Shown here piece by piece: positions 44,344 to 54,968 of a stretch of DNA of 64,000 nucleotides. Where the stretch lies: the NCBI RefSeq assembly GCF_020379485.1, contig NC_063452.1, positions 34,805,608-34,869,607 of the forward strand, read 5' to 3'. Under the pieces are notes generated by a model. That model saw nothing but the letters and a program-made list of their open reading frames with translations. It was not told the DNA's origin and searched no databases. The DNA comes from Brassica napus (lineage: Eukaryota > Streptophyta > Magnoliopsida > Brassicales > Brassicaceae). The position numbers and the translations under genes are program-made. Numbering within the stretch: the stretch's first letter is position 1; every line of letters begins with the position of its first letter.

Positions 44344-45486
44344 TGTGGGAACCAGAATTCACACGGTTGAGATTTGTGAATCGGAGGAAAGCCAAGCTAA
44401 CCTAGCCTTCCCTGAAGGTCCCGGTTATCTACTGGGCCACGCACAACACAATCAATATGAAAGAGTCGAAAGTAATAAATCGTAAAAGAGCGAAAAGAGA
44501 ACAAAGAGGCCTTATTTCCGAATTCGCGTTTGAGCGTGAACAACATGTAAGATCCTAGGCCACGAGAGCTGTCGGTACGTTCGCTAGTCTAGCCACCTAA
44601 GTTCTAACCTAGTCGAGTCGCAGCTCGATAGTAAAAACGGAAAAATTCCTAAATTGCTCTAAGTATTAAGTTTTCTATGAGAAAGTTCTCTCTTGCTCCT
44701 CGCCTTAAGCCCTCCTTATATACTCTCTCTAGGTCGGTTTGCGTCTTTTCCTAGGCCGGATTTGTCGCGAGATGGGCTTTTCCATTTTTCGTCACCCTTC
44801 ATGATTATCCTCGGAAACTTGACATTTATCTTTTTCTACGAATAAAACATAGACCGTCATATCAGCCTTAGGCTCAATCCTGTTCTAAAATCGTAAGTGG
44901 GCCGTTTAGCCGCGGTTCAGGCCCCTTTTGGACCGTTTTGGGACTTGGACGTTTTTACGATTTTTCCTAAGAAACAGCCGTTGGTTTTTCCGTAAGGATT
45001 CCAATTCCCCGTATAATTAATGCAACTCGTGTTCAAGCTAACCATAGCCATTTTATACGGTAGGCAGGAATCCATTTCGACGACCAATTTTTTATAACTT
45101 TTCCCGAAGTCTTTCTTTGATAATCCTAAGCGAGACGAGACATGGATATTGCGTCAAAGGGCCCAAGGATTGTGTTACGGGAACTTAGACGAGGATGCAC
45201 GGTTTTGGAACAGGAGGTCGGTCCTCGCCCACGGGCGAGGTGACCTCGGTGCGGGTCGTCCTCGCCCAGGGGCGAGGTGACCTTGGTTGAGACGGTCCTC
45301 GCTTACGATCGAGACTCATCCAGACTGATCCTCTTCTCGACATTCCATGGTTCGCATCCGCGAAAAACTTTCTTTTACTTAATTAACCATTTTCCGGGAA
45401 TGTCTAGTTTTCAAGGATCGATCGAGAGTTCGTTTTCCGGGAACTTTCAGGCATTAATTCCGTCGTGACCGGTTTTGACCCCAACA
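44344..45486 (-). repeat. Tat-B LTR, minus strand, 1,143 bp (3' LTR)
   Basis: On the minus strand TGTTGGGGTCAAAACCGG...GTTCCCACA. A polypurine tract (reverse of TTAGCCCCCCAGC) adjoins at 45487, so this is the 3' LTR of a minus-strand element whose body is missing. A TATA-type box lies at about 44712 (minus). Confidence 0.88.
45205..45300. repeat. Palindromic minisatellite, CCTCGCCCACGGGCGAGG
   Basis: Two clear hairpins (CCTCGCC/GGCGAGG stems) and a decayed third, about 190-280 bases from the LTR start. Confidence 0.85.
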
Positions 45487-45593
45487 GTTAGCCCCCCAGC
45501 TACCTAGGATCCGCGGACCTGGGTGTGAGGTCCTAGCCTGAGGTATGACTTGTTTTGATGGAATTAGACGTAATCGTTTGCCGAAAGTCCGAG
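45487..45593 (-). mobile_element. Remnant of Tat-B 3' end
   Basis: About 105 bp starting with the reversed polypurine tract TTAGCCCCCCAGCT. The junction to Tat-A protease sequence is at about 45594. Confidence 0.6.
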
Positions 45594-46320
45594 AATGAAT
45601 AGTACCAAGAAGTTGCTTTCCGAGAAGGCCAAGAGCCATCTAAGCAAGGAGACAACAGGTAAGCCCACTGAAGCTGCTCCCGTCTCGTCACCGCGACAGG
45701 ACCAAGTGATCCATGTCATTTCAGCCGGTTCGGAAATCAGCGGCATAAGCCATGCAGCTACGAAGAAAAGCACCTGGAACACCAAGCACGGCCTAGAGGC
45801 AGCCAAGCCAAAACGCCTGCTCCTAGGAATAGACGAGATAAGTTTCACGGCCAAGGAGCAGGAGAAAGTCCTCACTCCTCATCACGACGCCCTGGTTATC
45901 TCGTTCACTGTAGCGAACTGCCTGGTAAAAAGGATACTGGTAGAAAATGGAAGCTCCGGCAATATCATCTTCCAGGCTGCATACAAGGACCTGGGGCTGG
46001 AGGAAGGCGCTCTTAATCGGAGGATTACCCCCGATATAGGGTTCAGCGGGGAAGTCAAACAAACCGCCGTTGAGGTGACCCTCCCCGTATACGCCGAATG
46101 AATCAACATGTCAACCAAGTTCCTCGTGGTTGATTGCGATTCGTCCTACAATATGATCTTAGGACGACCCTGGATCCACAGAATGGGGGCCATCCCCTCG
46201 ACTCTTCACCAAATGGTGAAGTTCTCTACACCCTGGGGCATAAAGGCGATCCAAGGGGATCAGGAATATTCCCGCTTCTGCTATCAGACCACTCTGAAGG
46301 GAAAGACCAAGGTCTTATAG
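45594..46320 (+). pseudogene. Tat-A gag C-terminus and protease, one stop
   Basis: Begins inside gag (KAKSHLSKETTGKPTEAAP) and runs through a retropepsin-like domain: LVISFTVANCLVKRILVENGSSGNIIF, where the catalytic D-T-G of the family reads E-N-G (copy 2 at 56850 has D-N-G), then [21 protein letters not shown]. An in-frame TGA at 46099-46101 replaces the Gly codon present in copy 2. The lost aspartate alone would abolish activity. Confidence 0.8.
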
Positions 46321-46374
46321 CAATTATAGAGCAAACCTCTGGCTCATCACACCGAGGAACCGAAGGTAGAGGAA

Positions 46375-47405
46375 ATGGACGAGGTGCCATTAACCGAAGG
46401 AGATCAGACCCGACATCTCAAGATTGGTTCAAAGCTAACCGAAGGATTGAGAAGAAGACATATAGAGTTCCTCAGGTCTAACTCCGACTGCTTCGCTTGG
46501 TCCGATGCAGATATGCCTGGGATCGATCCAGAGATCATCATGGACAAGCTACAGGTGGAAACCCTACATCAACCCGTCAAACAAAAGAGACGGAAGTTTG
46601 CCCAAGAGAGAGACGCGATCATCAACGATGAAGTCAAGAGCCTCCTCAGTACGGGGTTCATTCGTGAGGTGCAGTACACATAGTGGCTAGCCAACGTCGT
46701 CGTGGTCAAGAAAAAGAACGGGAAGTGGAGAGTCTGCATTGACTTCACGGAACTCAACAAGTCATGTCCAAAGGACCCCTTCCCGCTACCTCATATCGAC
46801 AAGCTGGTGGATGCCACCGCGGGGCGCCAGCTGCTGAGCTTCATGGACGTGTTCTCCGGCTACAATCAGATACTTATCCATCTGGAAGACCAGGAGAAAA
46901 CATCCTTCATGACGTCCAGAGGTATGTACTGCTACAAGGTTATGCCCTTCGGCTTAAAGAACGCAGGATCAACCTATCAACGGATGGTAAACATGATGTT
47001 CGTGGACCAAATCGGGAGAACAATGGAGGTCTACATCGATGACATGCTAGTCAAATCCCTGGAAGCGGAGGATCACATTCTCACCTGCAGCAAGCCTTCT
47101 CCACCCTCAGGAAATATAACATGAAGCTCAACCCGACGAAATGCTCATTTGGGGTCAGTTCTAGCAATTTCCTTGGGTACATCGTAACCCACCGTGGCAT
47201 CAAGGCCAACCCTGAGAAAATCAGGGCCATTCATTCAATCCCTACCCCGAAGAACGTCAAGGAGGTTCAGAAGCTAACGGGAAGGATGTCAACCTTGAGC
47301 AGATTTATCTCAATACTCTCCGACAAATCTCACGCCTTTTTCGGAACTCTCAAGAATCCGAAGGATTTCCAGTGGACGGAAGAATGCGAATCCGCTCTCC
47401 AATAG
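46375..47405 (+). pseudogene. Tat-A reverse transcriptase, one stop and one frameshift
   Basis: MPGIDPEIIMDKLQVE and QKRRKFAQERDAIINDEVKS lead into the RT domain: VKKKNGKWRVCIDFTELNKS, PLPHIDKLVD, FMDVFSGYNQI, YKVMPFGLKNAGSTYQRMVN, and the catalytic VYIDDMLVKS at about 47030-47060. TAG at 46681-46683 replaces Glu. Near 47085 a one-base shift moves the frame before KLNPTKCSFGVSSSNFLGYIVTHRGI (47121-47405). The YIDDMLVKS form is characteristic of Tat elements as I know them. Confidence 0.9.
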
Positions 47406-47867
47406 CTAAAACCGTATCTCACCACTCCTCCTCTCCTGTCCAAGCCACTACTCGGTGAAGTCCTGCTGCTATATCTAGCGATCTCCGAACACTCCGTGAG
47501 CGCCGTCTTAGTTCGCGAGGAGGAAAACAAGCAACTACCAATCTATTACGTAAGCAAGGCTCTCCTAGACGCGGAGACCCGCTATAGCCACCTAGAAAAC
47601 CTAGCCTTGGCCCTGATAGTCGCCGCTTGCAAGCTCCGACCCTACTTCCAGGCTCACCCAATCGTGGTTGTTACCTCTTTCCCTGTAAAGTTGGTCCTCC
47701 ATAAACCAGAAGTCTCCGGACGCCTAGCCAAATTGGCTGTGGAACTAGGAGAGTACGATGTAATATTTCGACCCGCCACGGTTATAAAGTCACAGGTCCT
47801 AGCAGACTTCGTGGCTGAATTCTCCCCTGCCTTGCTCCCAGCTCTAGAGCAGGAGGTACTCCTCTGA
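47406..47867 (+). pseudogene. Tat-A RNase H domain
   Basis: Same frame as the RT end after a TAG at 47403-47405. YYVSKALLDAETRYSHLENL, LALIVAACKLRPYFQAHPI, GRLAKLAVELGEYDV and LADFVAEFSP are the standard gypsy RNase H blocks. Confidence 0.85.
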
Positions 47868-48240
47868 GGCGAAAACTAAGGAAGAGGGAGAATGGATCCT
47901 ACACGTTGATGGATCCAGAAACGTCAGAGAAGCTGTTGTAGGGATAATGCTTACCTCGCCGACAGGGAACACAACCTCAAGGGCCGTGAGATGCAACTTC
48001 AAAGCAACCAACAACGAAAGCGAGTATGAGGCCCTAATAGCAGGCCTAACCCTCGCTCATCAAATTGGGGCAGAGAACATCCAGGTCTTCGGCCACTCCC
48101 AGCTGATAGCATGATCCAGTATCTCGTAGTCGCTCAGCGACTAATCAAGATGTTCAAGAGCTGCAAACTCACTCAAATACCCCGGGAATAGAATTCACAA
48201 GCCGACACCCTGGCTAATCTAGGGTCCGCCCTTGAAACGA
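47863..48240 (+). pseudogene. Second (archaeal-type) RNase H domain of Tat-A, degenerate
   Basis: In another frame: EGEWILHVDGSRNVREAVVG, then CNFKATNNESEYEALIAGLTL and a VFGHSQLIA block, where the family has DSQL, then stops. A shifted continuation (QADTLANLGSALET) reaches about 48250. Tat elements carry such an additional RNase H between the usual one and integrase. Confidence 0.8.
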
Positions 48241-48265
48241 ATAGCCAGATGAGTATCCCCTGCTC

Positions 48266-49557
48266 GTGCTTCAATGGCCAGCTACCCTGGAGGAACCCCC
48301 ATCAGAGGAGGTCTCCGCCGTCGAAGAAGGCGAAACCTGGATGACCCCCTTAATCCGGTTCCTGGAGGCCGACACCCTCCCGGAAGACCGTAGCGAGGCC
48401 AGAAAGATCAAGAAGCAAACCGCGAGGTACTGTATCTCCCAGGAGAAGCTGTACCGGAGATCTTTCTTTGGCCCATACCTTAGGTGTGTCACACCCCGAG
48501 AGGCCGCTAGAATCCTTGTAGAACTACATGAAGGAGATTGTGGACCCCACTCTAGCGGCAGAAGCCTGGTGCTCAGAGCCAGAAGGGCTGGTTACTACTG
48601 GCCCACAACGGCTGCTGACGCCGACAGACCAGCCGAGCACTGCGACCAATGCCAAAGGTACGCTCCAGTCCCCAAGCTTCCCCCGGAGAACCTCAAGTCC
48701 ATAAGCTCACCATGGCCCTTCACAAAGTGGGGCATGGATATAGTAGGGAAATTCCCTATGGCGCCGGGGCAGAAGGTCTTCCTTCTGATAGTCACTGACT
48801 ACTTCTCCAAATGGGTCGAAGCAGAGACTCTCAGCCGCATAACAGATCTCCAGATCTGCAAGTTCCTGTGGACCTACGTAATCTCTCGCTTCAGGGTCCC
48901 CCATGAGATCGTCACCGACAGTGGACCCAAGTTCACGAACCACAACTTCAAGGAGTTCTGCAAGGACTGGGGCATAAAACTACCTTTAGCCACACCCCGA
49001 CACCCCCAAACTAATGGACAAGCCGAGTCCACAAACAAAACAGTGGTCAATATGTTTAAAAATCAACTGGAGGGCTCTCACGGGAAATGGGCGGAAGAAC
49101 TACAAGGAGTCCTCTGGGCCTACCCCACCGCTCCCAAAACAGCAACAGGGGAAACCCCCTACTCGCTAGTCTTCGGCTCTGAGGCCATTGTACCTACAGA
49201 GATGCACGTAAGAACAACGCTCTCCGGATCTACCTATCAGGAGGAGAACAACGAGCTGTTGGCGCTAAGCCTCGACCTGCTCAACGAAAAAGGAGAGGCC
49301 GCTCGACTAAGAAACTGGTCCTACAAGCAAAACGTCGCTAGGACGTATAACAAGAAAGTCAGAACCAGAACCTTCCAGCAAGGGACTGGGTTATACGACG
49401 AGCAGAAAAAACGATGGGGAAACTCACCCCAGGGTGGGAAGGACCCTATAAGGTCATCGAGGTGCGGAGAGTAGGCCCCTACAGGCTGCAAGATAGCAAC
49501 AGTAAAATACAACCCAACTGCTGGAACACCCTGCACCTCAAAGCCTATCAATTTTAA
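48266..49557 (+). pseudogene. Tat-A integrase, nearly intact (frameshift near its end)
   Basis: A 402-codon open frame starts at 48266. Zinc-binding H88, H95, C126, C129 (LHEGDCGPHSSGRS, HCDQCQRY) are present. The catalytic core has D158 (KWGMDIVGKF), D218 (EIVTDSGPKF) and E254 (TNGQAESTNK); D218 and E254 are 35 residues apart, the exact DD35E spacing. Near 49390 the frame shifts and the C-terminal GKLTPGWEGPYKV and NCWNTLHLKAYQF continue in another frame to the TAA at about 49555. It would join element DNA to the genome. The core is the best preserved enzyme in the window. There is no chromodomain, as expected for Tat. Confidence 0.92.
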
Positions 49558-49559
49558 TA

Positions 49560-51060
49560 CGGCCTCCGGATCGTGATTTCTATACTACTAGATACTATTT
49601 AAGCATTATGATTTCCTACTCCTATGTATGCTAAACATCTCCGGACAAAGCTTATAATAAAATAGTTCCGACTATAAGAGCAGAGGGGAAATCATTATAC
49701 TTAAATGGGCATACGAGCTGGATCAGGTCTCCAGAGACCACCGATCCTGGCCAACCCTCACAAAAGTGGCACGACCACAGTGGCACGCCCAAAAAAATCA
49801 AAACGGGTATGAGACATAAAGCAAGAATGGGTATACGCAAGCATGAGTATGCTGTTAAAACTACAACCCCTGTGCAGCCTTAGGCGCATCGGGGTCCCCA
49901 GAGTACCAATGTGAAAAGTACCTGCATTAAAACGCTGCGAGCTACACGATACAGGGAACACATGGTATATATTCATTGCAAAAGTACTGTGAAATACAAG
50001 GAGCAATCTATATCCTGCTTCTCCAGACGTGGAAAGCAGCATAAGCCTGGCACTTGGGTCATAACACCCACACCAGCACCCTCTAAGTTTGTCAATGACT
50101 TCCTGCAGAAGTAGAATACAGCATAGGAACTCGATAGTGGCCAGCTTCTGAGCGGCAGAATGCGGAATCCAAACAGGTACCGTTAGTATTCTTGCCTAGG
50201 AAGGCGGATTATGGTCCCTGCGAAAAGCAAGACATTCCGGGTTCCCAAGGAACTCCGGGTCCTTTTGCGAGCCCCCCGATCTAAAGAGGAAACCCAAAGT
50301 TCCCCAAACGATTTCGGGTCTTACGCATATAATCTAAGGAAGAACCTCCGGGTTCCCCCGTAGCCTCGGGGTTCCAATCAAAGATCTCAGGATCTAAGGA
50401 AGAACCTCCGGGTTTCTATGTGGCCTCAGGGTTCCAAACATAAAAATAAGTTAGAATCTCTATGCAGCCTAGGGCGCATCGGGGTCATTACAACTTCAAA
50501 AGAACCTCCGGGTTCCAAACAGCGATCTCTGTATCCAAACCTCCGGGTTCCGACACGGACTCAAAATCCTAATTCGATTCTAGAAAAAAGGATAGAACCC
50601 ATGTGCAGCCTAGGGTGCATCGGGGTCATTACATCCCTAAAGGACCTCAGGGTTCCCATGCGACCTCAGGGTCCAAATACACTAAGGTCTCGATACGATC
50701 TCTGTATCTAAGAGAAAAACACTGTATTCTCATACGACCTCCGGGTTCAAATCACAGAAACCTTCGGGTTCCAACCACGATCTCAAGATCTAATCAGAGA
50801 ATCTCTGGATTCTTACATCGCCTCCGGGCCCCAGTCTCGGTCCCAGGACCTAGAGAAAAGACCTCCGGGTCCTAGATAAAAGACCTCGCGGTCTGACAGG
50901 AACCTCTGGGTCCCAAACGCGATCTAAGGATCAAAGAAGAGCCTCTGCGCCTCCATCTCCGATTATCCCCGGGTCCACATGCAACCTCCGGATTACGAGA
51001 TCATTCTGCAGACTCCAAACAGCCCACATTATAGCTCGAAAACATCCGGATTATTAGCCT
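49560..51060 (+). repeat. Tat-A 3' UTR with scattered CCTCCGGGTTCC repeats
   Basis: From 49706 (GGGCATACGAGCTGGATCAG) it is homologous to 27416 onward. Units such as ACCTCCGGGTTCC recur irregularly at 50225-51050, and GCAGCCTAGGGCGCATCGGG occurs three times (49868, 50463, 50607). Confidence 0.85.
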
Positions 51061-51295
51061 ATCTCCCAAGATCCTATCATTCAACCTACAAAAAAAAAAG
51101 GGGATCGTAAACTACGAAGTCCCACCTCGATCGAGAAACAGACGAAAAAACATTTTCCGAAAGAAATAGCATGCAGGAGCGAAGTAACAGCAAGGAGTAA
51201 ACATGAAGCATCGTTATTCATAAAGTCAAGGAGCGGGCTGTAAAGAGCCTTTATTTCAAAAGAAAGCGACAAAAACCAAAGTCTCAAAAGATAAA

Positions 51296-52733
51296 TCAGA
51301 AAGAAGGTCTCTCCGAGAATCGCGACCCTATAACAGATCTCTGGGTTGCAGGATGGGAGAGACTCTCCGATCGATGGTTAAACCCTCCAGATAAAAACAG
51401 GTGACGCCGATATTCTTCTTCCGGATTCCAATGATATATGCGCTTCTCCAGCCATTCCTTCATAACCTCCCACCTAGCCGAAGCTCTCACTTGCTGAATT
51501 AGTAGGTCCCAGCAAGCCATCATCTCTTGCACCTGGCCACGAAGAAGGAGTGCCTCGCTAGTCAATCTCCGATGAGCATCTGCCAGAAGGTCCCGGTTAG
51601 GCATAATCTCGGCGCTTGTTGACGAGATAGAAGATGGACCCCCAGCAGATGAAGCGACCCTCGCTAGTCTTGGTGGAGGAGTATAAGAAAGACGCCGCTT
51701 CCGCGCTTTAACCTTCTGATACTCATCATAAATAAACGATACCGGAGACCTTGCCACGTTCCCTAGAGAAAAATATATATACATACATCATGAGAAACAA
51801 AACAAGACAGATTCCTATCATATAGAAAGGGAAGGCTTACCCCAAACGCGACTATGACGCAAGGCCTCCCTGCTCACCAGAAAGGTCACCCAGCGGAATC
51901 GCCGAGGAATTACCATTATAAGCTTCGCCACTGCTTCTCCAGCGAAGGAAACCGGGCGAAACACATCTGACAAAGCAAGAGCTAAAACGTCAGGATCAGG
52001 CTCCCGAAAGGATAGTAAAATTCAAAACTCAGAAGAAAAACTTACCCACGGTACGCCAAGACGTATGGTGACCCACTGGCTCTTGAATCTTCACGAACAC
52101 GTACCGGCTGTTCCAACCATACCCAAACGGGTGATTACCTCTGACACCCCTCGAAGGTTCCTCGACCAAAGGGGCGCCGTCACGGGATCGAAGATGGTAG
52201 AACCCATCTCTGTTTGCCAAAGGAGCAAAGTAATAAGAGTATAAAATCTCATGCACCCCGATGGAAAATCCATGGTGTTCTCCAAGTACTTGGATAGCCA
52301 TTAAAGTCTTCCAAGTTAGAAGAGTAAGTTGAGAAGCACAGAAACCGAAGAAAGATGATACTTCGTCTATAAGAGAAGGAATAACACCCTAGAAGCTTGC
52401 TTCCAGGTACGCTTCATAGACAGTTACCTCACCCGCTCCGCCATCCGGAGCGCGTTCGAACTCGGTCGGACTCCTCATCCCCACTGAAGGATGAATCAAG
52501 TACTTCCTCCTTATGTTAGCCAGGTCCCCCTCTCGGATCTCAGAACGGGGACCGTTATCAAAGACACAAGAACAGAGCCTTCTCAGGGGCGCCATCGGAA
52601 CCGCTTCACTATCAGCCTCCGTAACATTCCCCCAAGATGGAACGGGGGATGAGAAAGGATCGGTAAAAGGACAACGCGGCCTTGCACGACCACCCACGAG
52701 TGAGGACAGAAACGAGAGCGGCTCGGGATTCAT
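51296..52733 (-). pseudogene. Antisense ORF of the Tat-A element (putative gypsy-type transposon domain), three exons
   Basis: On the strand opposite to gag-pol. Exons 52733-52046, 51966-51841 and 51762-51296 have GT-AG borders and join in frame (427 codons with stop). Exon 1 contains VTVYEAYLEASF, LIDEVSSFFGFCASQL, EHHGFSIGVHEILYSYYF and the NSRYVFVKIQEPVG block, which resemble the plant PF04195-type domain (putative gypsy type transposon). Exon 3 encodes a basic segment and a Gln/Arg-rich probable helix (RRLTSEALLLRGQVQEMMAC). One in-frame TAG lies at 52391-52389. Function unknown. I recall antisense ORFs at this place in related elements such as maize Grande. No TATA box was located with certainty upstream of 52733. 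Confidence 0.8.
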
Positions 52734-53326
52734 CTTTCTCAGCTAAGTATCAACGCTAGAGTTGGGTTGAGGCCAGCTAGGAACTATCGTGAATCTCTAT
52801 TTATATCCGGGTCGTTCCCTTTTCCGCGGGATCCGAAAAGGAAATAAGGATGTTTCCAAATATCCTGAAGAATGCCTGATTTAAAGAATGAATGGCGAAA
52901 AGGAAACCCGGTCTCTGCAGGAAAAGGGAAAATACTTCCTATAAAAAGGAAAGTGCACGCTTTTGGAAGAATAAAAAGAGCATCTAGTATCATCAACCGT
53001 ACGGGCCCCAAACCCCCAGTCTATCCTCTGCACATCAGTGCATGTAGCTCCTCCTGAGGGAACATCAGAGGTCCAGGCTCCAGCATCTCCAAGACATCAT
53101 CAGAAGCCCAGAGCTTCCCATCTTCGACAAGAAACCAGCTGTTCAATAGCGCCAGACCCCGGTATGATATAGGGGAAACTGATCATCCCCCCGGTTCAGA
53201 GTGTGGTTCCAGCCTGAGTGATGTCCTGCCTAAGGGAAGCCTGCTGAGAATGAGCAACTCCGGTTGACTTGAGTGCACAGGTTATTCCCCTAGTTCGATG
53301 ACGAAATCGAGCAATATGGGTCAAAC
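52734..53326 (+). other. Tat-A 3' end between antisense ORF and LTR
   Basis: Would contain the promoter of the antisense ORF (minus) and the sequence before the 3' LTR. The segment up to TATGGGTCAAAC matches the reversed 29729-29800 region. Confidence 0.6.
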
Positions 53327-53347
53327 TGTTGGGGAAAAATACTCAGG
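53327..53347 (+). repeat. First 21 bases of the Tat-A LTR, isolated
   Basis: TGTTGGGGAAAAATACTCAGG, repeated with one mismatch at 54419-54439 where the full LTR follows. Confidence 0.85.
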
Positions 53348-54418
53348 CTGTTGTCCTGCCTGGGGTGTGAGTTACCCCGTTGTTTTTTCTGCTCGTCGTA
53401 GAACCCAATCCCCTTGCTGGAAGGTCCTTGTTCTGACTTTCTTGTTGTAGGTCCTGGCGACGTCTCGCTGGTAGGACCAGTTTCTTAGCCGAGTGGCCTC
53501 TCTTTTTTCGTCGAGTAGGTCGAGGCTTAGCGCCATCAGCTCATCGTTCTCCTCTTGTTCTCACGTGCATCTTTGTGGATACAATGGCCTCAGAGCCGTA
53601 GACCAGCGAGGAGGGAGTTTCCCCGGTTGCTGTTTTGGGAGTGGTCTGATAGGTCCAGAGGACTCCGTGTAGCTCTTCTGCCCACTTCCCGTGAGAGCCC
53701 TCCAGTCGCTTTTTAAGCATGTTGACCACAGTTTTGTTTGTAGACTCGGCTTGTCCATTAGACTGGGGTGTTGGGGGTGTGGCGAAAGTGAGCTTTATGC
53801 CCTAGTCCTTGCAGAACTCTTTGAAGTTGTGGCTTGTGAACTGGGGTCCATTTTCGGTGACAATCTCGTGGGGGATCCCGAAGCGAGTGATTACGTAGGT
53901 CCACAATAATTTGTGAATCTGCAGGTCTGTTTTGCGGCTGAATGCTTCTGCTTCAACCCATTTGGAGAAGTAGTCAGTGACTATCAGAAGGAAGACCTTC
54001 TGCCCCGGCGCCATAGGGAATTTCCCTACTATGTCCATGCCCCACTTTCTGAAGGGCCATGGTGAGCTTATGGACTTGAGGTTCTCCGGGGGAAGCTTGG
54101 AGACTGGAGCGTGCCTCTGACACTAGTCGCAGTGTTTGGCTTGTTTGTCGGCGTCGGCGGCCATCGTGGGCCAGTAGTAACCCGCCTTTCTGGCTATGAG
54201 CACCAGGCTTCTTCCGCTAGAGTTGGATCCACAATCTCCTTCGTGTAGTTCTACAAGGATTTTAGCGGCTTCTCGAGGTGTGACACACCTTAGGTACGTG
54301 CCAGAGAAGGATCTAGAGGTGTGACACACCTTAGGTACGTGCCAGAGAAGGATCTCCGATACAGCTTCTCCTGGGAGATACAGTACCTCGCGGCTTGTTT
54401 CTTAATTTTTCTGGCCTC
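53348..54418 (-). pseudogene. Inverted Tat-A integrase fragment inserted at the LTR start
   Basis: The minus strand reads the integrase from just before its zinc finger to its C-terminal part: KIKKQAARYCISQEKLYRRS, LHEGDCGSNSSGRS, KHCD (then a stop where copy 1 has Gln), GMDIVGKFPMAPGQKVFLL, EIVTENGPQFTSHNFKEFC, GSHGKWAEELHGVLW. Catalytic D-D are kept; the region with the final E (near 53755) is shifted in frame. A 43-bp tandem duplication (GAGGTGTGACACACCTTAGG) lies at 54270-54357. Equivalent to about 48395-49440 of copy 1, reversed. Confidence 0.9.
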
Positions 54419-54920
54419 TGTTGGGGAGAAATACTCAGGTATTGAATTCCTCCAGACCCCAGGCAGGACACCGGCCTCTGGATCCCCGCTGGAAGGGACC
54501 CTGGTTCTCAGGATCCCTGCTAGGAGAAACCCTGGTTCCCCGCTAGGAAATACTCCGGGTCCAGTCCCCAAGACCGCCCCTTCCCCAGGAAAAGGAAAAC
54601 TACCGATAAGGAGAACCTTCTATATTTCCGAATATGGAAGAGTTTAACCTACTCCAACCGACTAAGGCCCGCCTTAAGAAGACTATATAACGGGGACCTA
54701 AACCCTAAAGCAAGAAATCGACGCTTCGAGACTTAGAGATTAGAGTAAGACGGCTAGAACTAGGGTTTATACACCAATCATTGTAGTTCCGGTTTATTTT
54801 ATCTAATAAAACGTCTCCTCAAGTCTATTTCTCTCTAATATTCACGAAATCAATACAAACACTAGCCTTGTCCATCGTTCTGTGGTACTCACAAAGATCC
54901 TACACAAAAATCCCCTAAGA
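54419..54920 (+). repeat. Tat-A LTR, 502 bp (5' LTR of copy 2)
   Basis: TGTTGGGGAGAAATACTCAGG...AAAAATCCCCTAAGA, primer site at 54924. A TATATAACGGG segment at about 54684 is a likely TATA box. Confidence 0.88.
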
Positions 54921-54923
54921 GTT

Positions 54924-54941
54924 TGGCGCTAGAAGGAGGGG
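54924..54941 (+). other. Primer-binding site (tRNA-Asn type) of Tat-A copy 2
   Basis: TGGCGCTAGAAGGAGGGG; complementary to the 3' end of plant tRNA-Asn as I recall it. Confidence 0.8.
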
Positions 54942-54968
54942 AGTAATCTAAACTATGTGATAAAGGCG

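Larger units (their letters stand above)
45594..53347 (+). mobile_element. Tat-A Ty3/gypsy element copy 1 (Tat lineage), 5' truncated
   Basis: Order: protease (45594-46320), RT (46375-47400), RNase H (47400-47867), a second RNase H (47863-48240), integrase (48266-49557), repeat-rich 3' UTR (49560-51060), antisense ORF (51296-52733), 3' end and LTR start (53327). The second RNase H and the antisense ORF are typical of the Tat lineage. The 5' LTR and gag are missing; position 45594 corresponds to 56513 in copy 2. Confidence 0.9.
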
